From JABDMD01 sp965203475 (lineage in GTDB: Bacteria > Pseudomonadota > Gammaproteobacteria > UBA4575): a DNA stretch of 64,000 nt. Below, one piece after another: positions 26,792 to 35,780 of the stretch. The stretch lies in contig OZ241890.1 of assembly GCA_965203475.1 (NCBI GenBank), positions 372,001 to 436,000 on the forward strand. The letters are read 5' to 3'. Positions within the stretch are counted from its first letter, which is position 1. Each line of letters begins with the position of its first letter. The notes beneath the pieces are model-generated. The model made no database searches and had not been told where the DNA came from. It was given only the letters and a program-made list of their open reading frames with translations. Made by a program: the position numbers and the translations under genes.

Positions 26792-28678
26792 ATGATATTA
26801 GTACGATTTGATGCAGTGTCGCTTGAGTTTGGTGATACTCCGCTTTTAGTTGATGCAAATTTTGCTATTGAGGCAAAAGAGCGTATGTGCCTCATTGGTC
26901 GGAATGGGGCAGGAAAGTCCTCTATGTTGAATTTAATCACCAAGGAGTTGCAACCGGATCATGGTGAAATTCAGTGGAAGAGCAATTTGCGTATCAGTAA
27001 ACTCGATCAAAATTTAACACAAACCTCTAACAAAAAAGTTAGAGAAGTAATATTAGAAGGATTAAATAAACAACAACAACAAATTAACCAGTTTAATTTG
27101 TTATCGCAAAAAAAATTAAATCCACAAGAATTGCAAGAGTTAGAAGAATTGCAGCATTTAATTGATGCAAGCGGTGGTTGGCAACTTGAGCGACGTGTTG
27201 AAACAATCATTTCACAACTCCATTTACCTGCAGACTTAACATTACATGAGTTATCAGGAGGTTGGCGTCGGCGTGTTGCATTAGGAAAAGCCTTGGTTTC
27301 TAAACCGGAACTATTATTATTAGATGAACCAACCAACCATTTGGATATCAGCACCATTGAATGGCTTGAGCACCAGGTGCGAGGTTATCAGGGTAGCGTA
27401 ATTTTTATTACACATGATCGAACTTTTTTGCAGAAGTTAGCCACTCGAATTGTTGAAATCGATCGAGGCCAACTTGTGAGTTGGCCGGGGAATTATCAAA
27501 ACTATTTAAAGCTAAAAGAAAAAGCACTAGAAGACGAGGAAACAAGCAATAAATTATTTGATAAAAAGTTAGCACAAGAAGAAGTCTGGATTCGCCAGGG
27601 TATAAAGGCCAGGCGCACGCGTAATGAAGGCCGTGTGAGAGCCTTACAAGCCATGCGCGAAGTTCGCGCTAAACGCATTAAGCGTGAAGGCAAAGCTAAA
27701 ATACATATAGAAGAAAGTGAAAAGTCAGGTAAGAAAGTAATTACGGTTAGAAAAATCTCACATGGCTATGGAGATAAAAAGTTAATTAATAAATTTTCGT
27801 TAAAAATACAACGCGGGGATCGTATCGGTTTAATTGGAAATAATGGTGTTGGGAAAAGTACTTTGCTTAGAATTTTGCTTGGTGAAATTACACCTGATCA
27901 GGGTACGGTAAAACTTGGGGCAAACCTAGAAATTGCATACTTTGATCAACTACGACAAGATCTAGAATTAGAAAAAACGATTGCAGAAAATGTCGGTGAA
28001 GGAAAAGATTATATTAATTTAGATGGTAAGCCGCGTCACGTGGTTGGGTATTTAAAAAATTTCCTATTTAGTCCTAAACGTGCAATGACGCCGGTCAAAG
28101 CGCTATCTGGTGGAGAACGCAATCGAGTAATTTTGGCGAAACTCTTCACAAAACCCGCCAATTTGTTAGTGCTAGATGAGCCTACCAATGATTTAGATGT
28201 AGAAATGTTAGAAGTGCTTGAGCAACGATTAGTTGAATACACTGGCACACTTATTATTGTAAGCCATGACAGAGAGTTCTTAGATAATGTGGTTACCAGT
28301 ATCTTGGTATTTGAGGACAATGAAAATCTACAAGAATATGTCGGTGGCTATAAAGATTGGGCCAAGCGGGGTGCGCAACTATTACAAATGGAAACACCTG
28401 CAGTCGCAGCAAATTCAACTAAAAGTGAAATCCAAGAAATTCAAGCCAGCAAGCCCAAAAAGCTTAGCTATAAATTTCAGCGAGAGTTAGATGCGTTACC
28501 TAAAAAAATTCAAGAATTAGAAATTTTTATAAAAGATCTTGCTGAGCAAGTTGAAAAACCAGATTTTTACGACCAGCCATATGATGGAACCAATCAGGTT
28601 TTAGAACAATTATCGACTGCGCAAGAAGAGCTCGACAAAGCAATGGAAAGATGGGCAGAGTTAGAAGGAATGTTGTAA
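26792..28678 (+). CDS. uup: ABC-F ATPase Uup
   Basis: Cytoplasmic ABC-F protein of 628 residues with two ATPase domains and no membrane part. Uup is linked to ribosome function and to limiting precise transposon excision. First domain: Walker A GRNGAGKS (36-43), signature LSGGWRRR, Walker B LLLLDEPTNHLD. Second domain: GNNGVGKST, LSGGERNR, LLVLDEPTNDLD. A charged linker lies between, and a coiled-coil C-terminal extension (from about residue 545, FQRELDALPKKIQELE) is diagnostic for Uup over EttA or YheS. Its end overlaps the convergent selU gene by 18 bases. Confidence 0.92.
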   Translation: MILVRFDAVSLEFGDTPLLVDANFAIEAKERMCLIGRNGAGKSSMLNLITKELQPDHGEIQWKSNLRISKLDQNLTQTSNKKVREVILEGLNKQQQQINQFNLLSQKKLNPQELQELEELQHLIDASGGWQLERRVETIISQLHLPADLTLHELSGGWRRRVALGKALVSKPELLLLDEPTNHLDISTIEWLEHQVRGYQGSVIFITHDRTFLQKLATRIVEIDRGQLVSWPGNYQNYLKLKEKALEDEETSNKLFDKKLAQEEVWIRQGIKARRTRNEGRVRALQAMREVRAKRIKREGKAKIHIEESEKSGKKVITVRKISHGYGDKKLINKFSLKIQRGDRIGLIGNNGVGKSTLLRILLGEITPDQGTVKLGANLEIAYFDQLRQDLELEKTIAENVGEGKDYINLDGKPRHVVGYLKNFLFSPKRAMTPVKALSGGERNRVILAKLFTKPANLLVLDEPTNDLDVEMLEVLEQRLVEYTGTLIIVSHDREFLDNVVTSILVFEDNENLQEYVGGYKDWAKRGAQLLQMETPAVAANSTKSEIQEIQASKPKKLSYKFQRELDALPKKIQELEIFIKDLAEQVEKPDFYDQPYDGTNQVLEQLSTAQEELDKAMERWAELEGML

Positions 28679-29752
28679 ATAATCTAAACATTCAGCGTAA
28701 TTGCCGCGAAAGCAGATCAAATTCTTTTTTTGATTTAATTGATCTTCATACATGGGGTCATAGTAATTATCCAAAATTAATCGCAACCAATCGAAATGTT
28801 TGCTTACGTCATTTTTATTGGTTTGTTGAGTTAAAGCGTTTTGCATGGTTGTATAGATTGTTGAGTATCGAACAGGTCCTAAGCGTTTTTTTATTTTTTC
28901 AAGACTAGTAAGCAAATAATTAGAGAATTCTGTAAATCCATTACTCTCTCCATAAATTTTCTCAAATTCTTTCTGCATCTCTATTACATATTCATTAATG
29001 AGACGTTCTAGTCTTTTATCATAGGGCTCTTCTATGACAACAATAGAGGACATTCGCATTTTTTCAAATAAAACTTTTGGAATTCCAACTCTCCCAATTG
29101 TTCTCGCTTCGTCTTCTAAAGTTATTTTTTTAACGGATTTACGATTTAATTTTAATAATTGAATAGCTAGGCAATTTTCAAAATTAATTTGAGTTTGTTG
29201 TTCAGTGGCATGTCGTCCAAAACTTGAGCCACGATGATGTGCACAAGCTTCAAGGTCTATTCCGTATTTTAATTGTTGTATTAAATGTGTTTTAGCAGAG
29301 CCTGTTTTCCCACCTACTAGTGTAAATGATGATTTTTTTGAAATCGTCTCAATTTTATTAATTAAAAAACTACGTAATGCTTTATAGCCACCCTTAATAA
29401 TGGAGTAATGTGTGCCGGCTTCTTTCATCCATTGTTGAGTGATTTTAGAGCGCATACCTCCGCGAAAACAATAAAGCGATCCACATGGATTTTGTTCTGC
29501 AAATTCCATCCATGCTTGTATTCTTTGTTCGCGGATATCTCCACTTACTAGCTCATGCCCACGTTGTATGGCTTTGTCCTTACCTTGCAGCTTATAGTAA
29601 GTGCCAACCGACTCTCTTTGATCATCATCCATCAAAGGCAAATTGATTGCATTAGGAAAAGCGCCGCGCTTGTATTCAATCGGCGCGCGAACATCCATTA
29701 ATGGGGTGTCCTTTATAAAGTAGTTTGAATAATCTTCAGTAGCTGTATGCAT
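28661..29752 (-). CDS. selU: tRNA 2-selenouridine synthase
   Basis: SelU/MnmH replaces sulfur with selenium at the wobble 2-thiouridine of tRNAs, via a geranylated intermediate. An N-terminal rhodanese domain carries the catalytic Cys95 in YCFRGGMRS. A P-loop domain follows (GGKTGSAKT near residue 143), with HHRGSSFGRHATEQQTQINFE and DEARTIGRVGIP, both typical of the family. The 363-residue length is normal. It needs selenophosphate from SelD, which is not in this window. The gene overlaps uup tail to tail and follows the DUF3047 gene by six bases, suggesting cotranscription with it. Confidence 0.93.
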   Translation of the reverse strand: MHTATEDYSNYFIKDTPLMDVRAPIEYKRGAFPNAINLPLMDDDQRESVGTYYKLQGKDKAIQRGHELVSGDIREQRIQAWMEFAEQNPCGSLYCFRGGMRSKITQQWMKEAGTHYSIIKGGYKALRSFLINKIETISKKSSFTLVGGKTGSAKTHLIQQLKYGIDLEACAHHRGSSFGRHATEQQTQINFENCLAIQLLKLNRKSVKKITLEDEARTIGRVGIPKVLFEKMRMSSIVVIEEPYDKRLERLINEYVIEMQKEFEKIYGESNGFTEFSNYLLTSLEKIKKRLGPVRYSTIYTTMQNALTQQTNKNDVSKHFDWLRLILDNYYDPMYEDQLNQKKNLICFRGNYAECLDYLQHSF

Positions 29753-29758
29753 GAATGG

Positions 29759-30430
29759 TTAGTTCGAGGAAAAATATATATCTCCGTAGCTCGCAATTGC
29801 TGAATTCATGGAATTGTCAGTGTCCGTCATGATAGCAACTCCACTGATATGGTTTGGCAGTTTATCAAAATGAGTACGTATGTCTTGTTTAATGTTCACT
29901 TTTTCGTGCATCCATTTACCGACAGAATTATTTTTAGTTCTTAAAGGAATCATAATGGCTTTATCTGTGAATGGATTGGGCCAAGAAGTAAATTTGCTTT
30001 CTTGACTTGTCCAAACGTAATTTATGGCTTTTGCGCTAAGAGGAGTTATGCCTGTCTTAAATACAACATAAACACGAGCAGCATAATCATCGCCAGCTTT
30101 TTCTAGTTCGTTTAATGCTGGAAGTGGTTTATCTATTCTCCAACTCCAATTTAAATAAGGTGTGATTTCTGGATTAATCTCAATTTTTTTATAGTACGCA
30201 GAAGCAGATGATTCACTTTTGGCTTGTAGTACATAGGAATTTTCTTCTTTAATGAATGAATAATCAGTCTCGTTTTCAAATACTTTCATTTTCCAACCCT
30301 TAGAATCCATTTGAGAGAATAGGCCTGCATAAATGATGTCAGTATTATTTGTAGCATTTGAACTAGCACATATAACTAAGAATGTAAAAAATGATAAAAT
30401 GAAAAGACTTAATTTTGTAATAGAATTCAT
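29759..30430 (-). CDS. exported DUF3047 family protein
   Basis: Exported protein of about 223 residues with a signal peptide (LSLFILSFFTFLVICASSNA). Family blocks are WSWRIDKPLP, AGDDYAARVYVVFKTG, INYVWTSQ and a C-terminal GVAIMTDTDNSM followed by GDIYFSSN, matching the DUF3047 pattern I recall. The domain is jelly-roll-like and its function is unknown. I take the ATG at 30430, which starts the signal peptide cleanly; an in-frame TTG four codons upstream is less likely. It is probably transcribed with selU. Confidence 0.82.
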   Translation of the reverse strand: MNSITKLSLFILSFFTFLVICASSNATNNTDIIYAGLFSQMDSKGWKMKVFENETDYSFIKEENSYVLQAKSESSASAYYKKIEINPEITPYLNWSWRIDKPLPALNELEKAGDDYAARVYVVFKTGITPLSAKAINYVWTSQESKFTSWPNPFTDKAIMIPLRTKNNSVGKWMHEKVNIKQDIRTHFDKLPNHISGVAIMTDTDNSMNSAIASYGDIYFSSN

Positions 30431-30683
30431 GTATTTTTCCAATTTTTTGTAATGTTAAACAATGAAAAGTACACCGATGGTAATGACGATCTCATAGGAT
30501 TTCCTTCGCTGGATGAATTTTCTTTAAAACCTGGTGAGATTCCCAAGAATTCCCAAACACTATGTGCAGTTTATAGCAAACTAAAAAAGTTAATTACAAT
30601 GTAATGCTTTTACAATCATGTTCTCAGGCACTTTCAAAAACATGACTCACTGTATATGAAAGGGGAAAACGATAAATTCTTAC

Positions 30684-30980
30684 AAGTATTGTATTATTCT
30701 TCCAAATCAAATTGGCGGCGGTATATCAACCTCTGCCCATAACATAGGCAACTCTCAGGCAATGACAATTTTTTCTGATATATCAACATCGGATGATGTT
30801 ATTACACAACATAAATAATTACCTGAGCATTTTGAAGTTTCAGATTTACAACATGTAACTGGTTGGCCAATGGGCGCAAAACAGACTTACGAATGGGCCA
30901 TTCGGTATCCCGAAATGGTAAAACGAGCAGCTCCCATCGCGGACACAGTTAAATGCGCTCCTCATATAAATATATATTAG
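30684..30980 (+). pseudogene. fragment of a homoserine O-acetyltransferase (MetX)-like alpha/beta hydrolase
   Basis: A readable frame gives LPNQIGGGISTSAHNIGNS, then a TAA after DVITQHK, then LPEHFEVSDLQHVTGWPMGA and EWAIRYPEMVKRAAPIA. This is the central part of a MetX-like protein. Normally the nucleophile elbow reads GWSMG; here Ser is replaced by Pro (TCA to CCA). Both ends are missing, since it reaches a stop soon after KCAPH. The in-frame stop, lost nucleophile and missing ends show a dead relic. The surrounding 30443-31001 has no intact gene. Confidence 0.8.
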
Positions 30981-31001
30981 ATATGTGTTAACTATATTAT
31001 T

Positions 31002-31715
31002 ATGAAGAAAAAAGAAGAGGCAAGTTATAACGAAAGGTTGTTCTCAGGAGGCCTAAGAGGAAGGTTGCATAATGCCAGATACATTTGGGTTGCAGAAAAC
31101 ATTAAGAAGTATCATTGTGATTATGAAAATGTGCTCGAGATAGGCTGCTTTGATGGGAAAGTAATTGATTTCTTAGAGCGAAAACCAAAATATTATTTAG
31201 GATTAGATGCAAACTGGGAAGGCGGATTAGACATTGCAAATAAAAAATGGACTAGGTTTAGCAATTATAAGTTTAGAAAATGTGTTTCGCCTGAGCAAAT
31301 GCAAACAAAAGATGATGAATTTGATATCACAATTTCAATGGAGACATTAGAACATGTACCTCCTGAGCTTGTTTCTCCATATCTTAAGAAAATTTCGCAA
31401 ACTACTAAAGAATACTTTTTTGTTACCGTGCCGAATGAAATTGGAATTGTGTTTTTCTTTAAATACATCGCTAAAAAGTTGTTTGGGAATGCTCAGAGCT
31501 ACACTTTGAGTGAAATTTTCTTCGCAACTTTGGGAATGACTGAAAAAGTTAAAAGGAATGAGCATAAGGGTTTTCATTATGGCAAGCTTATTAATCAAAT
31601 TTCTAATTATTTTGATATTATTGAAGTTTCTGGTCATCCTTTGAAAATTGCGCCTCCTTTTCTAAATTTTGGTATAGGAGTTGTTGCAAGAAAGAAGTCT
31701 TTAAATAATGAATAA
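31002..31715 (+). CDS. class I SAM-dependent methyltransferase
   Basis: Cytoplasmic methyltransferase of 237 residues. Motif I is VLEIGCFDGKVIDF (about 44-57), the acidic end of strand 2 is LGLDAN, and motif IV/post-I reads FDITISMETLEHV, all as in small-molecule or glycan methyltransferases. Its stop overlaps the following glycosyltransferase by eight bases, so the pair is coupled. In this setting it probably modifies a sugar of the surface polysaccharide; the substrate cannot be read from the sequence. It begins the polysaccharide region, right after the metX-like relic. Confidence 0.8.
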   Translation: MKKKEEASYNERLFSGGLRGRLHNARYIWVAENIKKYHCDYENVLEIGCFDGKVIDFLERKPKYYLGLDANWEGGLDIANKKWTRFSNYKFRKCVSPEQMQTKDDEFDITISMETLEHVPPELVSPYLKKISQTTKEYFFVTVPNEIGIVFFFKYIAKKLFGNAQSYTLSEIFFATLGMTEKVKRNEHKGFHYGKLINQISNYFDIIEVSGHPLKIAPPFLNFGIGVVARKKSLNNE

Positions 31716-32805
31716 AAATGAAGGTTACAAAGAAAAAAATATTATTCATGTAATAACAGCTTTAATAGGAATAGGTGGTGCTGAAAAGTCTCTAGAACGT
31801 TTAGTTACATTCGACAAGGACAACAAACACATTGTAATTTCTTTAGGAAAAATCGATCCGTTTTACACTGAATTAAATAAAAATGCTTATGAGGTGCATA
31901 GCATGGATTGGAATGGATTTAATTCTTTATTTGTAATGATTAAGTTGCTTAGGTTGTTTAAGAAGCTTAATCCTGATGTTATACACTGCTGGATGTACCA
32001 TGCTGCAGCTTTTACATCTTTCATATTATTAGTCAAAAAATATGGGGATATCACAATTTGGGGAATTCACCATTCTTTGAATAATTTTTATCAAGAGTCA
32101 AGATCAACTATGTTTGCAATAATGTGCTGCAAATTTTTATCAAGAATTCCAGATAAAATTTTATATTGTTCTAATTCAAGCATGATGCAACATCTAGAAT
32201 TTGGATTTAAGGGTGAGCCAGTGTTTTTCCCAAATGGTTATGAAATTCCAGAATTTGAACCTAATAAAAAAAATTGTAAGCGTGTCGGATATGTTGGAAG
32301 ATTTCACCCCAATAAAAATATTGAAGGCTTAGTTCAATTAATCAAATACTCCCTAAATGCAAGCAATGAAGTAACATTTTATTTAGTTGGTATAGGAATG
32401 TCAGAACAAAACTCCAAGTTAATGAAACTAATTAATAATCATAAATTAGATCATGAAAGAATAAATTTGCTAGGTGAAATAACAAATATGAATAAGTTTT
32501 ATAAAATGATTGATTATTTAGTTCTGCCATCAAGAACAGAAGGTTTTCCAAATGTGTTATGTGAAGCAATGTTAGCTGGAATCAGGTGTTTGGGCACAGA
32601 TGTTGGTGATGTAAAAAAAATAATCGGAGAAAAAAATACGTTTGATGTTAATCAAATAGACAAAATGTCGAAATATCTAATAGATTTATTAGATTATGAT
32701 AATTATAGTTATGCTATTGAGCGAAAAAAATTAAGACAGTCGATTATAGACCGTTTTGAAATTAATAAAATCGTTTCAATATATAATGAGATATTAGATT
32801 TTTAA
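31708..32805 (+). CDS. glycosyltransferase family 4
   Basis: GT-B sugar transferase of 365 residues. The N-terminal half begins HVITALIGIGGAEKSL, the GGAE loop typical of GT4. The C-terminal Rossmann half has VGYVGRFHPNKNIEGL and the donor-binding EX7E region SRTEGFPNVLCEAM (about 272-285). It would transfer a nucleotide-activated sugar to a lipid-linked oligosaccharide at the cytoplasmic face. Overlaps the methyltransferase gene by eight bases and ends 11 bases from the convergent DUF4838 gene. Donor and acceptor are unknown. Confidence 0.87.
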   Translation: MNKNEGYKEKNIIHVITALIGIGGAEKSLERLVTFDKDNKHIVISLGKIDPFYTELNKNAYEVHSMDWNGFNSLFVMIKLLRLFKKLNPDVIHCWMYHAAAFTSFILLVKKYGDITIWGIHHSLNNFYQESRSTMFAIMCCKFLSRIPDKILYCSNSSMMQHLEFGFKGEPVFFPNGYEIPEFEPNKKNCKRVGYVGRFHPNKNIEGLVQLIKYSLNASNEVTFYLVGIGMSEQNSKLMKLINNHKLDHERINLLGEITNMNKFYKMIDYLVLPSRTEGFPNVLCEAMLAGIRCLGTDVGDVKKIIGEKNTFDVNQIDKMSKYLIDLLDYDNYSYAIERKKLRQSIIDRFEINKIVSIYNEILDF

Positions 32806-32816
32806 AAATATATCAA

Positions 32817-34757
32817 TTAATTTTCAATTAAAGGAACAAGTATATCTTGAAAGTCTGCAGATGCTCTTGATAACGCGTATATACTTTCATCACTGTTGAG
32901 AAATTCAATTCTCTTTATATTAATATTTTTTGCTAATTCTTTATTTCCATTTTTTTCAGCCAATAGCATATCAAGAACTAGTTCTGCATATTCCCATCCA
33001 CGAGCTATCTTGTTAGTACGCCATTGAAATCTATAAGGCATATTTAAGGATAAATTTTGTGCTTGTTTAATTAAATCTTTGCATTGATTCCTTATAGGTT
33101 GATAAGCTGGGAGAATGTAATTTTTTACTCCTCTGGGACCTATGAATTTATTAGTCTTTATGGCAGCCATCATAGAGTGATTAATCAATTCAAAATACTC
33201 ATGAATAAGTGGGCCTACTTTTTCACCAAAACCTTCTATATAAAACTTTGAATATAAATCATCAATAGATTGATTAGGATTCCATAAAAGTTCGCTCATT
33301 ACCCAAGGGTCTGCGCCTAAAACTCCAACAGGTGCAAAGTCTCTTTGAGTATAATTCATGCGAACACCAGATGATGAATCAGTCTTTAATAAACCTATTA
33401 GCCATTGATGGACATCTGGAGTAGACCAAGGCAATGAATAATGCCCATAATATGTATAATAAGAAGTAAGAACTATATTATTAGTTTTCTCTCTCCAGCT
33501 TCTGGCATTTTTTTCAACTTCATTTTTTTTGCTTTCATGATGGAAAATATACGGTAGTCCGTTGTACACATCTGAAATGTATAAATCTTTCATAGATTTC
33601 ACACCAATTGGAGGCTTTGATATCCAGCTATAGGCATATAACCCAAATTTTGCATCAGGAATTTGTTTTTTTACTTCGGTTACGATTAGATTAGAAAAAT
33701 TAACTACCTCTGCTGTTAATTCTGGAGTATCTTTTAAAAACCTATGCGAATTTTTTTTGCAGCAATTGCACGAACAACCCCATTTATCACCATCATTTGG
33801 GCTTAAACTAAAGCTTTTTACATTAGTTTTTTTTGAATATATGACAATATTTCTTGCTATTTCTAATGAGACACTGGGATTGCAAACACAAAGTTGACCG
33901 CCAAAATTTCCAGTACGACCATAGTAATATTTTCCTGATTTCCCTCCCGGTTGTGCAAAATACTGAGGGTTAGATCTTCCATAAGCTTTTGATGAATACT
34001 TATTTGGTTTTTCAGCTGGCATCCACTTGTACCAAGCATGACCGACAGATAACTTAAAGTTACTACCTAATCTTAAATGGCGTCCCCATTTGTTCGATTC
34101 GTCATTAACCGATTGGTTGAAATATGAGGAAGAACGTCTTTTTTGATTTATTAATAATTCATCAAATTTTTTTGTTCGAGTGTTGGTAACGTCTATGAAT
34201 CGCATTTCAAAATTAGGTGCATCAGTTATATCGCTAGCTTCTACAGTTAGAGTATTCCTTAATTTAACTTCCTCTCCATATACTCCGGGCATAAACCAGT
34301 TTGCATCTAAATATTTTCTTGCAAAATACAATACTCCATAATAACTTCCTGCTGATGTAGACTCATCTAAGTTTAAGTGATAAAAATTTTGCTGGTTTCC
34401 GTCATTTCCAATGATGTGTAAGTTGGAACCAACCGTTTTAAATATATATCCGTCTTTAGGAATATTTTCTGAGCTGATACTATGTTTTCGAGAATATTCA
34501 TTTTCACCAATAAAAATATTTTCTTTTTCTTTAGTGGGTTTAATCTTAATAGGTAATAGCACTCCTGTGCTTTTCAAAATTAGTCTTTGTAATTCCTTGG
34601 CAGCTTCTTGGCTACTAGTAGCGCTATTTGAAACTATAATTTGATAATTTGATTTGGCGTTATCAACAATTGTTAATTTTTCAAAAGAATAAACATTTAA
34701 AGGTATAGTAGCAATAGCAATGCATAAAAGAATTTTATTGATTGAGTGTAAAGGCAT
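32817..34757 (-). CDS. exported DUF4838 family protein (glycoside hydrolase-like)
   Basis: Secreted protein of about 646 residues. I start it at the ATG at 34757, which begins a signal peptide (LLCIAIATIPLNVYSF); a longer frame to 34868 would overlap the upstream gene and place the signal internally. The N-terminal domain resembles alpha-glucuronidase-type domains (IVSNSATSSQEAAKELQRLI, then IFIGENEYSRK). DUF4838 features follow: GSYYGVLYFARKYLDANWFMPG, LSPNDGDKWGCSCNCC (cysteine-rich) and FGLYAYSWISKPP. Such proteins are predicted to act on glycans. Placed at the end of a wzx-wzy operon it could trim or depolymerise the local polysaccharide. Confidence 0.75.
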   Translation of the reverse strand: MPLHSINKILLCIAIATIPLNVYSFEKLTIVDNAKSNYQIIVSNSATSSQEAAKELQRLILKSTGVLLPIKIKPTKEKENIFIGENEYSRKHSISSENIPKDGYIFKTVGSNLHIIGNDGNQQNFYHLNLDESTSAGSYYGVLYFARKYLDANWFMPGVYGEEVKLRNTLTVEASDITDAPNFEMRFIDVTNTRTKKFDELLINQKRRSSSYFNQSVNDESNKWGRHLRLGSNFKLSVGHAWYKWMPAEKPNKYSSKAYGRSNPQYFAQPGGKSGKYYYGRTGNFGGQLCVCNPSVSLEIARNIVIYSKKTNVKSFSLSPNDGDKWGCSCNCCKKNSHRFLKDTPELTAEVVNFSNLIVTEVKKQIPDAKFGLYAYSWISKPPIGVKSMKDLYISDVYNGLPYIFHHESKKNEVEKNARSWREKTNNIVLTSYYTYYGHYSLPWSTPDVHQWLIGLLKTDSSSGVRMNYTQRDFAPVGVLGADPWVMSELLWNPNQSIDDLYSKFYIEGFGEKVGPLIHEYFELINHSMMAAIKTNKFIGPRGVKNYILPAYQPIRNQCKDLIKQAQNLSLNMPYRFQWRTNKIARGWEYAELVLDMLLAEKNGNKELAKNINIKRIEFLNSDESIYALSRASADFQDILVPLIEN

Positions 34758-34770
34758 TATATGAATCTTC

Positions 34771-35736
34771 TTAAAATGGTTTAATTCCAAGCCAATAAAC
34801 CCACTGAAAAGAAAGATAAATAATATAAAATATAATACAAAGGTATTTTTTAAATTTATCCATGTCAAGCATGGTTGTAATTAACATCGGTAATGCTACT
34901 GCGAGAAATCTAAGAGTATATCCTCCCGTAAAAATGTTAAATGAAACTAGTGATAAAATTATAATTGAATATTTAGTTATTTCACTACGATAAAAATCAG
35001 TGCGTTGGATCATACATAGTCCTAACATGCCTATCCAAAATGATGTGTAAAGAAGACTGCTTGAGATATTTCCATATCCGATACGACGGTCACCTACTGA
35101 GCCAAGAATTAAGTCTCTTAAAGGGCCAATTGCAATTGATAGAATTAAGCCAGCTAAAACACATGCGCTAATATATTGTAGTTTATCTGAAGCGAATTTG
35201 AGCTTCACTTTAGGCAGTAGCCAAATAAATATAAAAATAGAAATGAAAATTAGGGAGCTAGTATGAATTAGAATTGCAGGTATTGTTAATGCTATGGCTA
35301 GAATAAGTTTGCGTGACATATATGCTGTTAATAAAAAACTATAAGCAAAAGCCATCCTTAATTGTGAAAATGAAAGTGTTATTAGTAAAGGGTTAATTAA
35401 TAATAATAATGACCAGATTCCATGCCTATTTGCCAAAAACAATGAAAATGTAAAAAGACAAAATACCGTGATTACTATAAAGATATGTTCTATGTTTATG
35501 CCCAGGTCATCAGTTAAGAGTGGTATTAAATAGTGCCAAAGAACTTCGTTTGTAAGAGCTCCTATGAAGTTATCGATTCTCTTATATTCTAAAATATTTG
35601 TGTGATAATTAAAATATTCTAAATAGTTGCCACGATCTACAAATTTAAACCCTTGTAAATGTTCCCAAGGAATCACAAGCATAATTAAAACAAAAAGTGT
35701 GATTATAATGATGCGGTATATAAGTTTAGTGTTCAT
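34771..35736 (-). CDS. Wzy/EpsG-like polysaccharide polymerase
   Basis: Integral membrane protein of 321 residues with about nine hydrophobic helices and little conserved sequence, as usual for O-antigen or EPS polymerases. The periplasmic loop FVDRGNYLEYFNYHTN near residue 32 and the motif SFSQLRMAFAYSFLL near residue 124 recall the EpsG family. Position supports the call: between glycosyltransferase and DUF4838 genes, in one leftward run with a Wzx flippase. It would join repeat units on the periplasmic side. Alternative: another polytopic EPS protein. Confidence 0.68.
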   Translation of the reverse strand: MNTKLIYRIIIITLFVLIMLVIPWEHLQGFKFVDRGNYLEYFNYHTNILEYKRIDNFIGALTNEVLWHYLIPLLTDDLGINIEHIFIVITVFCLFTFSLFLANRHGIWSLLLLINPLLITLSFSQLRMAFAYSFLLTAYMSRKLILAIALTIPAILIHTSSLIFISIFIFIWLLPKVKLKFASDKLQYISACVLAGLILSIAIGPLRDLILGSVGDRRIGYGNISSSLLYTSFWIGMLGLCMIQRTDFYRSEITKYSIIILSLVSFNIFTGGYTLRFLAVALPMLITTMLDMDKFKKYLCIIFYIIYLSFQWVYWLGIKPF

Positions 35737-35780
35737 TTAAGAAAACTTATCCTAGTTTTAAATAAAAGATTATTTTTTTA

